In this document: positions 25,578-33,550 of the stretch, in pieces
Layout: every line of letters starts with the position of its first letter
Position numbering within the stretch: position 1 is the first letter of the stretch
Assembly (NCBI GenBank): GCA_021636625.1
Contig: JAJWLX010000009.1
Coordinates: forward strand, 22,472-86,471
Source of the DNA: Prevotella sp.
Lineage (GTDB): Bacteria; Bacteroidota; Bacteroidia; Bacteroidales; Bacteroidaceae
Reading direction: 5' to 3'
DNA: 64,000 nt
Notes under the pieces: generated by a model
Told to the model about the DNA's origin: nothing
The model's database searches: none
What the model saw: only the letters and a program-made list of their open reading frames with translations
Made by a program: the position numbers and the translations under genes

Positions 25578-25693
25578 TCTCCCACAGATTTCACAGATTT
25601 ACACAGATTTTATTCATTGTATTATCGGAAGTTGTGGATGGTCCCTTATCCGGACTGGTCAAAATCTGTGTTGATCCGTGAAATCTGTGGGAC
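25578..25693. repeat. CACAGATTT-type inverted repeat element
   Basis: Arms built from CCCACAGATTTCACAGATTT (about 25580-25613) and its degenerate reverse complement (about 25660-25692). Weaker scattered copies continue to about 25800 (AAATCCGTGCGTAATCCGTG). A single-armed relative lies at 30347-30433, so the two flank the antiterminator-capD block. Confidence 0.75.
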
Positions 25694-25975
25694 CCTCCCT
25701 ACAGCGGTTTCAGCACACGACCGTATAGGTCGCTTTCCGTTTCAAATCCGTGCGTAATCCGTGAAGTGAGAAAGGATATCCGTAAATTCTGTGTAATCCG
25801 ATGAATAAAAAGATGGGGGCAGTGGTATGAATCAAAAATGAACCAAAATGAACCAATTTTCCCCAATTTCCCCTTAACCCTTTCATCCATAGCACGTTGA
25901 AACCCCAATAAAGCCTCAAATCTGCGGTTTCAACCCAAAATCCTTAAAAATTCCGCTAAAAATTAACACATATAA
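25694..25975. other. Intergenic region without a gene
   Basis: I see no supportable gene. It holds degenerate CACAGATTT-type sequence, a 9-bp hairpin (GTTGAAACC at 25896 with its complement at 25926), and poly-C/T-rich sequence before the capsule promoter. Confidence 0.5.
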
Positions 25976-26007
25976 TTTGTTTATATTCATTATTTTTTGT
26001 ACTTTTG
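25976..26007 (+). promoter_or_regulatory. Promoter of the antiterminator-capD polysaccharide locus
   Basis: TTTG (25976-25979), 20 nt, then TACTTTTG (26000-26007), a near-ideal Bacteroidales promoter. No flanking inverted repeats of the Mpi-invertible kind were noticed, so it may be fixed rather than phase-variable. Confidence 0.75.
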
Positions 26008-26013
26008 CAACAG

Positions 26014-26311
26014 ATTTCACAGTCTCATGACACGAGACAATAGTGAATCTCGAACTAAGAAATAATAAAATGGCTTTCTAAGGAGCAATCTATATGAATA
26101 ATATGTTGCAGTACCCAAGCTACGCTGTATCTATGATGCAGCCGGCAGAAAGACATAAAAGTGTTGACGATTAGTGGAAGTGAGTCTATTGGTTTTCAAT
26201 GCTGTGATACATATCACAACCCCTCATAGTCCGGGAAGAGTCATCTTTCCAGGGGAAGCAGAGCTATATACTTACCACAATATCCGTTAATGAATTTTAG
26301 CAGTTACATAT
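26014..26311 (+). promoter_or_regulatory. Long 5' leader of the NusG-like gene
   Basis: About 300 nt of untranslated leader between the promoter and the ATG at 26312. It includes a 3-codon ORF at 26070, a possible 26-codon leader peptide at 26094, a small hairpin (GTGATACATATCAC) and a stem with CCCCT...AGGGG around GGGAAGAGTCATCTTTCC. UpxY-type antiterminators act on such leaders. The presence of structure is seen; recognition is inferred. Confidence 0.5.
26094..26174 (+). CDS. Possible leader peptide, 26 residues
   Basis: ATG at 26094 with an AAGGAG ribosome site 8 nt upstream (26080-26085), reading MNNMLQYPSYAVSMMQPAER and ending KSVDD, stop at 26172. It lies within the capsule leader. 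The strong ribosome site is the main evidence; the peptide has no recognised homology and could be regulatory (coupling translation to antitermination) or fortuitous. Confidence 0.35.
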   Translation: MNNMLQYPSYAVSMMQPAERHKSVDD

Positions 26312-28342
26312 ATGTGGTTCATCATACAGACCGTAACTTCCGGAGAGAATAAGTCCATCGCCTTTTTGAAGGAGCATTACCCCGAAGTCATCTCAGATTA
26401 TTATTTCCCGCTGGGAAGAAAGATCTACAGGAACGAAGAGGGGAGTGAGAAGGTTCGTTTCATGCCCCTCCTTTCAGGCCTCTTCTTCATCCGGACAGAA
26501 AACAGGAAGGCACTGGAGCGAAACCTTTCCCATCACGGCTATTTCGAATATGTGGGATATGATATCGATAGGAACACCGGAGAGACGGTAGAACGTACCT
26601 TCTTCACCCGGGCTCGACTCCTCTGTGCCGATAGAGAGAACTATACCCTCCGTGAGATCATCGACCTCGCCCGCATCCCAGATGCGGATATGGAACGGTT
26701 CATCTACTATAATGAACAGATTGCGGAAGACATTCAGGGACTCAGCATCGTAGATAAGAGCTATGATGACCTCATCCTCGAGAATGATACCATCCGCATC
26801 CTCAACGGACCGCTGAAGGGTTGGGTAGGCGTGGTGAAGCAGATCAAGAAGAATGGCAAGAAAGACCGCCATTTCCTGGTACGCTTCGGAAACAACCGCT
26901 GCCTCAATATCTCCAATATCCGACAGTATGATATCCAGGTAGAACACGAGGCAACCCGTGGAGCCAAGTCGGAAGCAGTAGGCGTATGGCGTGCCATCGA
27001 CCAGCTCATAGGTTATCTCCAGTTCCGAAATCCTGAAGAAGATGCCGCAGCCACCCTGCGCCGCCTTTTCGAGGATTATCAGAAGAAACTGAAGCTTCAC
27101 CGCGGCAGAAATCAGACCGATAAGGCATACAGCATACAGAAGTCAACACTGGAAGAAGCCCAGAAGAAGGAAGTGCTCGATCATATTGATGAGGCGATGC
27201 ATCCCAACTTCCGCATTCTCGCAGCCTATTTCAAGACCGACAATGCTACTATGTGGGATGCTCTGAACGAGCTTATCCCCGATGTCCTGCTCCGTCCCTT
27301 CCTCACGCCGAGCACCGGCATCCCGATCTCCGCAGGTCAGGAATATGCCGTGTTCTGGCACAATGGTATCGTGGAACTCGTTCTCCGCTGCCATCTCAGG
27401 GATTTCTTCCGGAGCAAGGAATACGAAGCCGACAAGTTCAATCCCGTCTTCGATGAGGATTATGAATATGATGCCCACATCGCCCTGTTGCCAAACGGTG
27501 ATGGAAGGGTGAAGGCAATCACCTCCTGGGGCGCCTTCTATGAGAAGTATGCCATGCAGAATGAGGAAGAGCGCCAGAAGTTCCTCCTCGATCTGGAAAA
27601 CAGGAAATATCCCCGCCTCCTGCATCTGCTCACTCAAAACAGATACCGTTTTGAGAAAGTTGGTCAGATAGGCGGCTTCTCCATGGATCTGGATATTCCT
27701 TATACGGAGGATATCCAGGAGATGGCACGGAAGGCTGTCGTTCTGCTTCAGGCATCCGATGGCGACGAACCGGGCTTCATCTCCCAGACCACGGCAGCAG
27801 CCGTAGAGATGTGGCAGGGCGCCCGACTCCTGATGTGGCGACAGTTGCTCCAGCGATATGTCCTGCTCCATAAGGTTCCGGTAGCCGACCTCCCGAGTGT
27901 CATCGCTTCCGATATCGAACTGGAGGAGAAATTCAAGCCGCAGGAAGGCAGACTCCAGATAGAAGACATCGCCCAGACACTCCGGCAGCGACAGGAGCAG
28001 ATAACCGGTTATCTGGCAAGCGGACAGTTGCAGCAGGCAGCCATCCGCTTCCTCGCCATGACGAAGGTCATCTCTGCCCATTTCGCCAAGGATGAGCTTT
28101 ACAACTATATCCGGGCGGACTTCAATCCCAATGAAACCTGCACGGCGCTCTTCGATGCCATCATCCAGCAGAGCGAGAAGCAGGAGAGTGTAGTCAACTA
28201 TCTCTATAAGGGAATGGTTGAACTGCAGGAAGAAGATGCATGGACGTATTTTAAATACCCATCCTTCCTCCAGAAGACAAAGGCTGTATCAGACCGTATC
28301 AGGAAGACTGCCACAGCCGGTATGAGAAAGAATAAAAAATAA
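26312..28342 (+). CDS. NusG/UpxY-like transcription antiterminator with a large C-terminal extension
   Basis: Residues 1 to about 120 match a NusG N-terminal domain of the UpxY/RfaH type (MWFIIQTVTSGENKSIAFLK, VRFMPLLSGLFFIRTENRKA). Residues about 157-205 form a KOW domain (NDTIRILNGPLKGWVGVVKQ). Known UpxY proteins end near here, at 170-190 residues. This one continues for about 460 more residues, largely helical and charged (RRLFEDYQKKLKLHRG, LQIEDIAQTLRQRQEQITGY), which I cannot assign. As first gene of the polysaccharide locus, after a long leader, it probably helps RNA polymerase pass terminators in the locus. The CapD homologue starts 23 nt later. Neither frameshift nor GC change marks a fusion joint. 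Confidence 0.75.
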   Translation: MWFIIQTVTSGENKSIAFLKEHYPEVISDYYFPLGRKIYRNEEGSEKVRFMPLLSGLFFIRTENRKALERNLSHHGYFEYVGYDIDRNTGETVERTFFTRARLLCADRENYTLREIIDLARIPDADMERFIYYNEQIAEDIQGLSIVDKSYDDLILENDTIRILNGPLKGWVGVVKQIKKNGKKDRHFLVRFGNNRCLNISNIRQYDIQVEHEATRGAKSEAVGVWRAIDQLIGYLQFRNPEEDAAATLRRLFEDYQKKLKLHRGRNQTDKAYSIQKSTLEEAQKKEVLDHIDEAMHPNFRILAAYFKTDNATMWDALNELIPDVLLRPFLTPSTGIPISAGQEYAVFWHNGIVELVLRCHLRDFFRSKEYEADKFNPVFDEDYEYDAHIALLPNGDGRVKAITSWGAFYEKYAMQNEEERQKFLLDLENRKYPRLLHLLTQNRYRFEKVGQIGGFSMDLDIPYTEDIQEMARKAVVLLQASDGDEPGFISQTTAAAVEMWQGARLLMWRQLLQRYVLLHKVPVADLPSVIASDIELEEKFKPQEGRLQIEDIAQTLRQRQEQITGYLASGQLQQAAIRFLAMTKVISAHFAKDELYNYIRADFNPNETCTALFDAIIQQSEKQESVVNYLYKGMVELQEEDAWTYFKYPSFLQKTKAVSDRIRKTATAGMRKNKK

Positions 28343-28365
28343 AAAAAAAGATAAGATATAAGTTT

Positions 28366-30348
28366 ATGAGTAAGCTGTATAATCAGAATCAACCAAACAA
28401 GACCCCATTCGCAGGGATGTTCTACAAGCTTAAGGTGTCCCTCTTCGTCAATCGTTTGACAAGTTGGTATTTTTCTAAGAGCGCCCTTCCATATTGGTGC
28501 ATCCTGTCATTGGATAGCATCGCGATTCTCTTTGCAGGTATGATAGCCACCTATATCGCAGAAGGCGGAGAAGTGGTGGCTAATAATTTCTGGAGTTATG
28601 TCCTTACTTACGTCTGCACCCTTCCACTCTTTGTCGTGGGTATGCGGATCTTCCATACCTATTCCGGCATCATGCGCTATTCATCGTTTGTTGATCTCAT
28701 GCGCATTTCCGGAGCATTGGTTCTGGGCTTTATACTCAATAGCCTCCTCTTGACTTTATTGCCAGACGGACTTCTCTGCAAAGTATCTGCAGAGGCAATC
28801 ATCGTGATGCTCTTCATCTCGATGTGTATGATGTGGACGATGCGAATCATCGTCAAGTACATGTACGATTCCACCTTCTCTGCCGATATCCGTACTCCGG
28901 TATTCATTCTCGGTGTAAGTGAAGGCGGTATCTCCCTGGCAAAGTCCATGCGCAATGAGCATCCGTCCCAGTATATCCTCAAGGGTTTCACCACCACGGA
29001 AGAGAATATGATAGGCAAGTACCTCCTGGGTTGTGAGGTTTTCGCATACGATGAGAAGCTGCTGTCCGTCATGGACAAGATGAACATCAAGACTCTCTTT
29101 GTCAGTCCGATGGTAACCGACAAGTTCCTGGAGATGCAGGATATGATCGACAAGCTTACCGCTGCCGGCATCAAGATTATGATGATGCCGAAGGCACAGT
29201 GGTGGGACGGCAAGTCAAACCTCCGCCACCAGATGATGCGTGAGGTGGATATCGAAGATCTTCTGCCACGTGATAAGATAGAAGTAGATATGGATGCCAT
29301 CGGCAAGCTCCTCAGCGGCCGCACCATCCTGATTACGGGAGCAGCCGGAAGTATCGGTTCCGAGATGGTGAAGCAGATAGCCATCTACAAGCCAGCCCGT
29401 CTGGTCTTGGTAGATGAGGCTGAGACCCCGATGCACGATGTCCGCCTCTTTATGAACAAGAACTATCCTGAGATACCTTGCGAGACCATCGTCACCAGCA
29501 TCACCAATGCCACCCGTATGGAGCGCATCTTCTCAGCCGACCGTCCCGACTATGTATTCCATGCCGCTGCTTACAAGCATGTGCCGATGATGGAGGACAA
29601 TCCAGCCGAGGCAGTACAGAATAATATATATGGTACGCGCGTGATAGCCGACATGGCAGTGAAGTACGGCACGAAGAAGTTCGTGATGATCTCAACGGAC
29701 AAGGCAGTAAACCCAACCAACGTGATGGGTTGCAGCAAGCGAATCTGCGAGATCTACTGTCAGTCGTTGAACAAGGCGATAGTAGATGGCAAGGTCAAGG
29801 GTGTCACCCAGTTTGTCACCACCCGTTTTGGTAATGTCTTGGGCAGCAACGGTTCAGTTATTCCAATCTTCAAGAAGCAGATAGCGACGGGCGGTCCAAT
29901 CACCGTCACCCATCCCGACATCATCCGTTTCTTCATGCTTATCCCGGAAGCCTGCAAGCTGGTATTGGAGGCAGGCACAATGGGTAAGGGCGGCGAGATC
30001 TTCGTCTTCGACATGGGCAAGCCAGTCCGCATCGCCGACCTGGCAAAGCGCATGATAGCCCTCTCGGGAGTAGATGGCATCGACATCAAATACGTAGGAT
30101 TGCGTGATGGCGAGAAACTCTATGAGGAAGTGCTGAATGACAAGGAAGCCACCGTCCCAACCCATCATCCAAAGATTATGGTAGCGAAGGTTCGTGAGTA
30201 TCCATACGAGTTAGCCCTGAAGAACGAGCAGTCTCTCTACGACCTCTCCTTCACCTACGACGACATGGCAATCGTAAAGAAGATGAAGGAAATCGTCCCA
30301 GAGTACAAGAGCCAGCACTCGAAGTACTCCCAGCTGGATGCGCAGTAA
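28366..30348 (+). CDS. CapD/WbpM-type nucleotide-sugar 4,6-dehydratase, second copy
   Basis: It has the same architecture as the gene at 603-2549: about four N-terminal membrane segments, a linker, then an SDR domain with ITGAAGSIGSEMVKQIA and the STDKAVNPTNVMGCSKR block (Ser-Met-Lys type active site). It is 660 residues long, with an N-terminal extension of about 12 residues and without the 16-residue insert of the first copy. It would make a 4-keto-6-deoxy amino-sugar precursor for the locus downstream. It follows the antiterminator gene directly and shares its promoter. The last residues (IVPEYKSQHSKY) are shared with both the first copy and the 6561 remnant. Confidence 0.9.
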   Translation: MSKLYNQNQPNKTPFAGMFYKLKVSLFVNRLTSWYFSKSALPYWCILSLDSIAILFAGMIATYIAEGGEVVANNFWSYVLTYVCTLPLFVVGMRIFHTYSGIMRYSSFVDLMRISGALVLGFILNSLLLTLLPDGLLCKVSAEAIIVMLFISMCMMWTMRIIVKYMYDSTFSADIRTPVFILGVSEGGISLAKSMRNEHPSQYILKGFTTTEENMIGKYLLGCEVFAYDEKLLSVMDKMNIKTLFVSPMVTDKFLEMQDMIDKLTAAGIKIMMMPKAQWWDGKSNLRHQMMREVDIEDLLPRDKIEVDMDAIGKLLSGRTILITGAAGSIGSEMVKQIAIYKPARLVLVDEAETPMHDVRLFMNKNYPEIPCETIVTSITNATRMERIFSADRPDYVFHAAAYKHVPMMEDNPAEAVQNNIYGTRVIADMAVKYGTKKFVMISTDKAVNPTNVMGCSKRICEIYCQSLNKAIVDGKVKGVTQFVTTRFGNVLGSNGSVIPIFKKQIATGGPITVTHPDIIRFFMLIPEACKLVLEAGTMGKGGEIFVFDMGKPVRIADLAKRMIALSGVDGIDIKYVGLRDGEKLYEEVLNDKEATVPTHHPKIMVAKVREYPYELALKNEQSLYDLSFTYDDMAIVKKMKEIVPEYKSQHSKYSQLDAQ

Positions 30349-30433
30349 AAAACTGTGTTAATCCGTGGGACATTAAACCCAGACCGAGCAGGTCAAAGAA
30401 TCTGTGTAAATCTGTGAAATCTGTGGGACATTA
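30347..30433 (+). repeat. CACAGATTT-type repeat, second copy
   Basis: CTGTGTTAATCCGTGGGAC and AATCTGTGTAAATCTGTGAA resemble the right arm at 25660-25692. It begins at the stop of the capD-like gene. Confidence 0.7.
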
Positions 30434-30462
30434 GGGCATGAAGCAAAAACTCTCCTCAAAAA

Positions 30463-30494
30463 TTTGGTAGTTTCAAAGAAAACTCTTATATTTG
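30463..30494 (+). promoter_or_regulatory. Promoter of the small antitoxin-like gene
   Basis: TTTG (30463-30466), 20 nt, then TATATTTG (30487-30494). This ideal spacing sets the start of the next gene at 30519 rather than 30492. Confidence 0.75.
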
Positions 30495-30518
30495 CACTTA
30501 AAAAAAGGAGATACAATT

Positions 30519-30785
30519 ATGAATACAATAGCAATTGATAGCAATATATATAAAGGAGCGGAAAGTTATGCTAAATTGCATAATATTAGTGTAACTGCTG
30601 CAATAGAAAAGGCGATTTCTATGTTTTTGCAAAAGGTACAACCTAAGCAAAGACTATTAGAAACCGATGAATTTAGAGATGCTTTGTCTTATGTGAAGAC
30701 ATTAAAGGCAAAAGGTGGCAAACCGATACCGGCAGATGAAAATAGCTTAGATGCGTTGGTTGAAAAAAAATATGCATTATTGTAG
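30519..30785 (+). CDS. Small antitoxin-like protein (no toxin seen)
   Basis: Start 30519 has AAAGGAG 9 nt upstream and a promoter just before it. The 88-residue product (MNTIAIDSNIYKGAESYAKL, then ISVTAAIEKAISMFLQK) looks like a ribbon-helix-helix type antitoxin: a short strand, two helices, and a charged tail (LRAL-type end SLDALVEKKYALL). No toxin gene follows: the next sequence is a dispersed repeat. It may be an orphan antitoxin left after loss of its partner, or a stand-alone regulator. Confidence 0.6.
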   Translation: MNTIAIDSNIYKGAESYAKLHNISVTAAIEKAISMFLQKVQPKQRLLETDEFRDALSYVKTLKAKGGKPIPADENSLDALVEKKYALL

Positions 30786-30796
30786 CAAGTTATAGT

Positions 30797-31074
30797 AAGG
30801 CGGTCTCATCCCGCATAATTTGGCGAAGACCTTTGATGGTCCGCCAACCTTATAGCGTAGCGGTTCCGAGCACCGGAGGGCGGTTACATCCTTCCTTTCT
30901 GAGAAGGGAAGGCTTGGTTAGGATGTGGAGCTCCCTTTGGCTAAAGGGAGACGGAGGGATTCGAAAAAGTCAGCACTGAGGGCGGTTACATCCCTAATCC
31001 CTATGGTAGGGATTTAGGGCTTGGGTATATAGGGTAAGGACCCTCCCGCTGGGGAGGGACAGGTGGGGCAAAAA
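30797..31074 (+). repeat. Long dispersed repeat R1
   Basis: About 280 nt starting AAGGCGGTCTCATCCCGC, with GACCTTTGATGGTCCGCC, AACCTTATAGCGTAGCGG and GAGCACCGGAGGGCGGTTAC. It shares the core of R2 (33128), R3 (38776) and R4 (63672, inverted) and includes several short hairpins. No coding function is visible. Confidence 0.85.
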
Positions 31075-31103
31075 AATACAATAATTAATAAGGAGATTAT
31101 ATT

Positions 31104-31256
31104 ATGAACATAGAAGAGAAAAAAGCAGATTTTATGCGTCGCTTCAAGGCTTCTAGAGAGCGAAAGGCAGAATACATAGCACAAATGGAAAAGCGTATGC
31201 GTGATGACTATCGCCGCAGAACCGGCAAGGAAGCAGAATCATTTTGTGTGTTGTAA
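31104..31256 (+). CDS. Small basic protein of 50 residues
   Basis: It has a strong ribosome site (AAGGAG, 31090-31095) and reads MNIEEKKADFMRRFKASRER, then AEYIAQMEKRMRDDYRRRTG, ending FCVL. It is highly charged and helical. The next gene starts 2 nt after its stop, so the two form an operon, a size pattern seen in toxin-antitoxin pairs. No homology is recognised. Confidence 0.6.
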   Translation: MNIEEKKADFMRRFKASRERKAEYIAQMEKRMRDDYRRRTGKEAESFCVL

Positions 31257-31258
31257 GA

Positions 31259-31768
31259 ATGAAAAAATTAGATTTAGTCAAGATTAATAGTTGTGCACCA
31301 TATGCAGTAAAAGAAGACACGCAAGAAGGTGCATATACTTTTATCGCAGATTCAGGAGCTGAGTTTTCAATCGGCTTTATGCCTGATGATTTGATTCGAT
31401 CCGATGAGTCCTACGAATTTATCATAGGTAATCTCAACGGTGTGAAATCACCTCGTGATAAAAAGGTCAAAGCTACAGTCATAGCCATTGTAGAGGAATT
31501 CTTTAATGCCAATAAGGCGACGATGTTGTTTTTATGCTCTACAAGTGACGGTAAGCAATTGATGAGAGGACGTTTGTTCAAGAATTGGTTCGATACATAT
31601 AAGTATCGTAATCGTTTTACAATGGTGACATCTACTTTGTTAGATGAGTATGGAATAGACAATGTTGCTTCTGTAATCATCAGAAACGACAATCCTAATC
31701 TTGGTAAAGTATTGGCTGAATTTGGAGAAACGATAGAAATGTTTAGCCATAAGCCAAGCATAGGTTAA
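31259..31768 (+). CDS. DUF6169-like protein
   Basis: The start is at 31259 (MKKLDLVKINSCAPYAVKED), just after the small gene. It has 169 residues, cytoplasmic. The N-terminal half (GAYTFIADSGAEFSIGFMPD) is a small beta unit. The C-terminal half has FFNANKATMLFLCSTSDGKQ and RGRLFKNWFDTYKYRNRFTM, a pattern I associate with DUF6169, frequent in Bacteroidetes and of unknown role. The tight pairing with the 50-residue gene suggests a two-component module. The domain name is from memory and needs confirmation. Confidence 0.6.
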   Translation: MKKLDLVKINSCAPYAVKEDTQEGAYTFIADSGAEFSIGFMPDDLIRSDESYEFIIGNLNGVKSPRDKKVKATVIAIVEEFFNANKATMLFLCSTSDGKQLMRGRLFKNWFDTYKYRNRFTMVTSTLLDEYGIDNVASVIIRNDNPNLGKVLAEFGETIEMFSHKPSIG

Positions 31769-31932
31769 TAAATACAATATTCCTCATTCGAGCGACGACA
31801 AGTGCAGAGCGATACTGCAATGGGGAACAAATATAACATTTTTCAAAATACTGATAGGTGTAACTACTTGTAATATAGTGGGGACGCTGTATTGGTGATA
31901 TACATAAAACGTAGCTTAAAAACAGATAGATT

Positions 31933-32205
31933 ATGCAAACATATATAGTTACATACGACCTGTCTGAACCAGGTCAAAGATACAATAAACTGATAGAATT
32001 GATTAAGTCAGAATATGCTTGGGCAAAGATTGGATATTCTGCGTTTATCGTGAAAAGCAATGCTAGTCATACTGAGCTGAGAGATAGGTATAAGCAAGCT
32101 CTTGATTCTAATGATAAACTGTTCGTGGGTGCTGTGTCGGCACCTGCGGCCTGGTATGGCTTGTCTGATGAGGTTTCTAAATGGTTAAATAATAATTTGG
32201 AGTGA
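31933..32205 (+). CDS. Cas2-like SinR family protein
   Basis: A 90-residue ferredoxin-like protein. MQTYIVTYDLSEPGQRYNKL, then AWAKIGYSAFIVKSN and SNDKLFVGAVSAPAAWYG match the SinR/Cas2/VapD-like fold: a first strand YDL with the conserved Asp, and a second LFVG strand. No cas1 or CRISPR repeat is nearby. The next gene begins 1 nt after the stop, so they form a unit. SinR proteins travel in bacterial accessory islands and their role is not known. It may be an RNase-like toxin or a sensor; this is an inference. Confidence 0.75.
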   Translation: MQTYIVTYDLSEPGQRYNKLIELIKSEYAWAKIGYSAFIVKSNASHTELRDRYKQALDSNDKLFVGAVSAPAAWYGLSDEVSKWLNNNLE

Positions 32206-32206
32206 T

Positions 32207-33043
32207 ATGGAATCTAAAGAACAAAATAAAAAGGATAAACAAGTGTCCATTCATCATCTTTATTATGCAATAGTTATTGCGGGTTTGATAATTTTGTTTG
32301 GAATTTTGATCTTTCCTCATGGGGTGTCAAGATATGCTTTTGATAATGTTTCATTTGCATCAACTATTACATCAATAGTTTTAGCTGTAGTATCAATTGT
32401 GTATTCAATAATCTCTGGAAATGCTTCGACTGGTCAGCTTGAAAATGTCAGAGATATTAATTCTGAGATAAAGAAGCAATTGGATGGTTTTAGCCATATT
32501 GAGGAAAATATCTCAAAGTTAGTCAATGATAAAGTAGGGCAAGTACAAAGCGAAGTGAAAACTGTAAGTGAAGGACAGAAAGAAATGTCGGAACGTATTA
32601 ATGAAATGGGCAAGAACTTGATGCTCCCTTCTGTACCTGATGGGCTTAAGGGTGCTGATTTTTCTAATAACTCAGCTTACGGAGATGTCTTCTTGTATGC
32701 ATGCTTGTTGGCTTTTAAGAAGAAAATGAATTTTCCTTCTGAAATATTTACGACTAGTATCAATGACTACAATTATTGGTATGGTTACTTTATTGCTCTA
32801 ACAGTTTGTTATCCACAGAAACTTCAAATTTTACAAGAAAAAGGCAAAGAACTTTTTGTTATGAAAATAACCGCATTTGATGAATCTTTTTTTGGAAATA
32901 TTCATATAATAAAAGAAAGAATAGATAGGCGCGCAAATGCTGGAAGCCCAAATGATTCTTTGCAAAAATATCTGTATAAAATAAATTGTTACTTTAACAA
33001 TATCGAAGATGTCGATAATTTTAAAAACGAGGAAATACAATAA
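32207..33043 (+). CDS. Two-helix membrane protein with coiled coil, partner of the Cas2-like gene
   Basis: Two hydrophobic segments lie at residues about 18-40 (YAIVIAGLIILFGILIFPHG) and 48-70 (FASTITSIVLAVVSIVYSII). A coiled-coil stretch follows (residues about 80-145, EIKKQLDGFSHIEENISKLV) and then a globular C-terminal domain of about 130 residues that I do not recognise. It starts 1 nt after the Cas2-like gene. A membrane-anchored effector beside a nucleic-acid-binding-like protein is a common layout for abortive infection modules. Three nt after its stop lies a capsule glycosyltransferase remnant. Confidence 0.7.
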   Translation: MESKEQNKKDKQVSIHHLYYAIVIAGLIILFGILIFPHGVSRYAFDNVSFASTITSIVLAVVSIVYSIISGNASTGQLENVRDINSEIKKQLDGFSHIEENISKLVNDKVGQVQSEVKTVSEGQKEMSERINEMGKNLMLPSVPDGLKGADFSNNSAYGDVFLYACLLAFKKKMNFPSEIFTTSINDYNYWYGYFIALTVCYPQKLQILQEKGKELFVMKITAFDESFFGNIHIIKERIDRRANAGSPNDSLQKYLYKINCYFNNIEDVDNFKNEEIQ

Positions 33044-33046
33044 GTA

Positions 33047-33151
33047 ATGATACAACCAAAGATTTCTGTAGTGACGGTATGCTACAATGCCGTCAACGAC
33101 ATTATGAGGGAAAACAATTCTCTCTGTCATAAATCTGGCGAAGACCTTTGA
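33047..33151 (+). pseudogene. Family 2 glycosyltransferase 5' remnant
   Basis: The reading frame starts MIQPKISVVTVCYNAVNDI, the hallmark N-terminus of GT-A family 2 glycosyltransferases, then departs from the family after about 19 codons where repeat R2 begins. It is a scar from a former polysaccharide operon that was joined to this accessory module. Confidence 0.75.
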
Positions 33152-33331
33152 TGGTCCGCCAACCTTATAGCGTAGTGGTTCTGAGCACCGGAGGGCGGTT
33201 ACATCCTCTCGTTCCTGAGGAAAGAGAGGCTTGGTAAGAAAAGTGTAGCTCTCCTTGCAGTAGAGACGGAGAGGTAGAAAAAATCCTTCTTTAATGGTAA
33301 AGAAGGACGGGTAGGTTTTCGAAAATCTTAT
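33128..33331 (+). repeat. Long dispersed repeat R2
   Basis: It has the same core as R1 and R3 (GACCTTTGATGGTCCGCC, GAGCACCGGAGGGCGGTTAC) and the R3-specific tail with the hairpin CCTTCTTTA-ATGG-TAAAGAAGG. It lies upstream of the three-gene NACHT operon. The following 220 nt hold a small hairpin (AACTGCTGA/TCAGTAGTT) and no clear promoter box. Confidence 0.85.
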
Positions 33332-33550
33332 CAGGTCCCTAATCCCATGTAATTATAACTCGAACAAAAAGGTGAATGTCAAGGCTGCCTAATAGGTAGC
33401 TTTGGCAATACCAATTAATAATATGCTTTTTTTGAAAAATGTTGGATGTGCTAACTGCTGAAAATCAGTAGTTACGTTCTAACGGTGATTTACGTATCAA
33501 AGTTTCGTTTGTGGATATTCTCTTGCGAATCTTTTGTTAAAATATACAAT

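Noticed and set aside
25578..25800. Repeated CACAGATTT units as a CRISPR-like array
   Set aside because: Units are degenerate, irregularly spaced, inverted relative to each other and lack unique spacers of constant length. It is an intergenic palindromic repeat.
25976..26311. An invertible capsule promoter as in Bacteroides fragilis
   Set aside because: No matching inverted repeats were seen flanking the promoter, and no invertase gene is nearby.
31933..32205. A Cas2-like protein as evidence of a CRISPR locus
   Set aside because: No cas1 or other cas gene and no regularly spaced repeats are present within the window. The SinR branch of this fold occurs without CRISPR.
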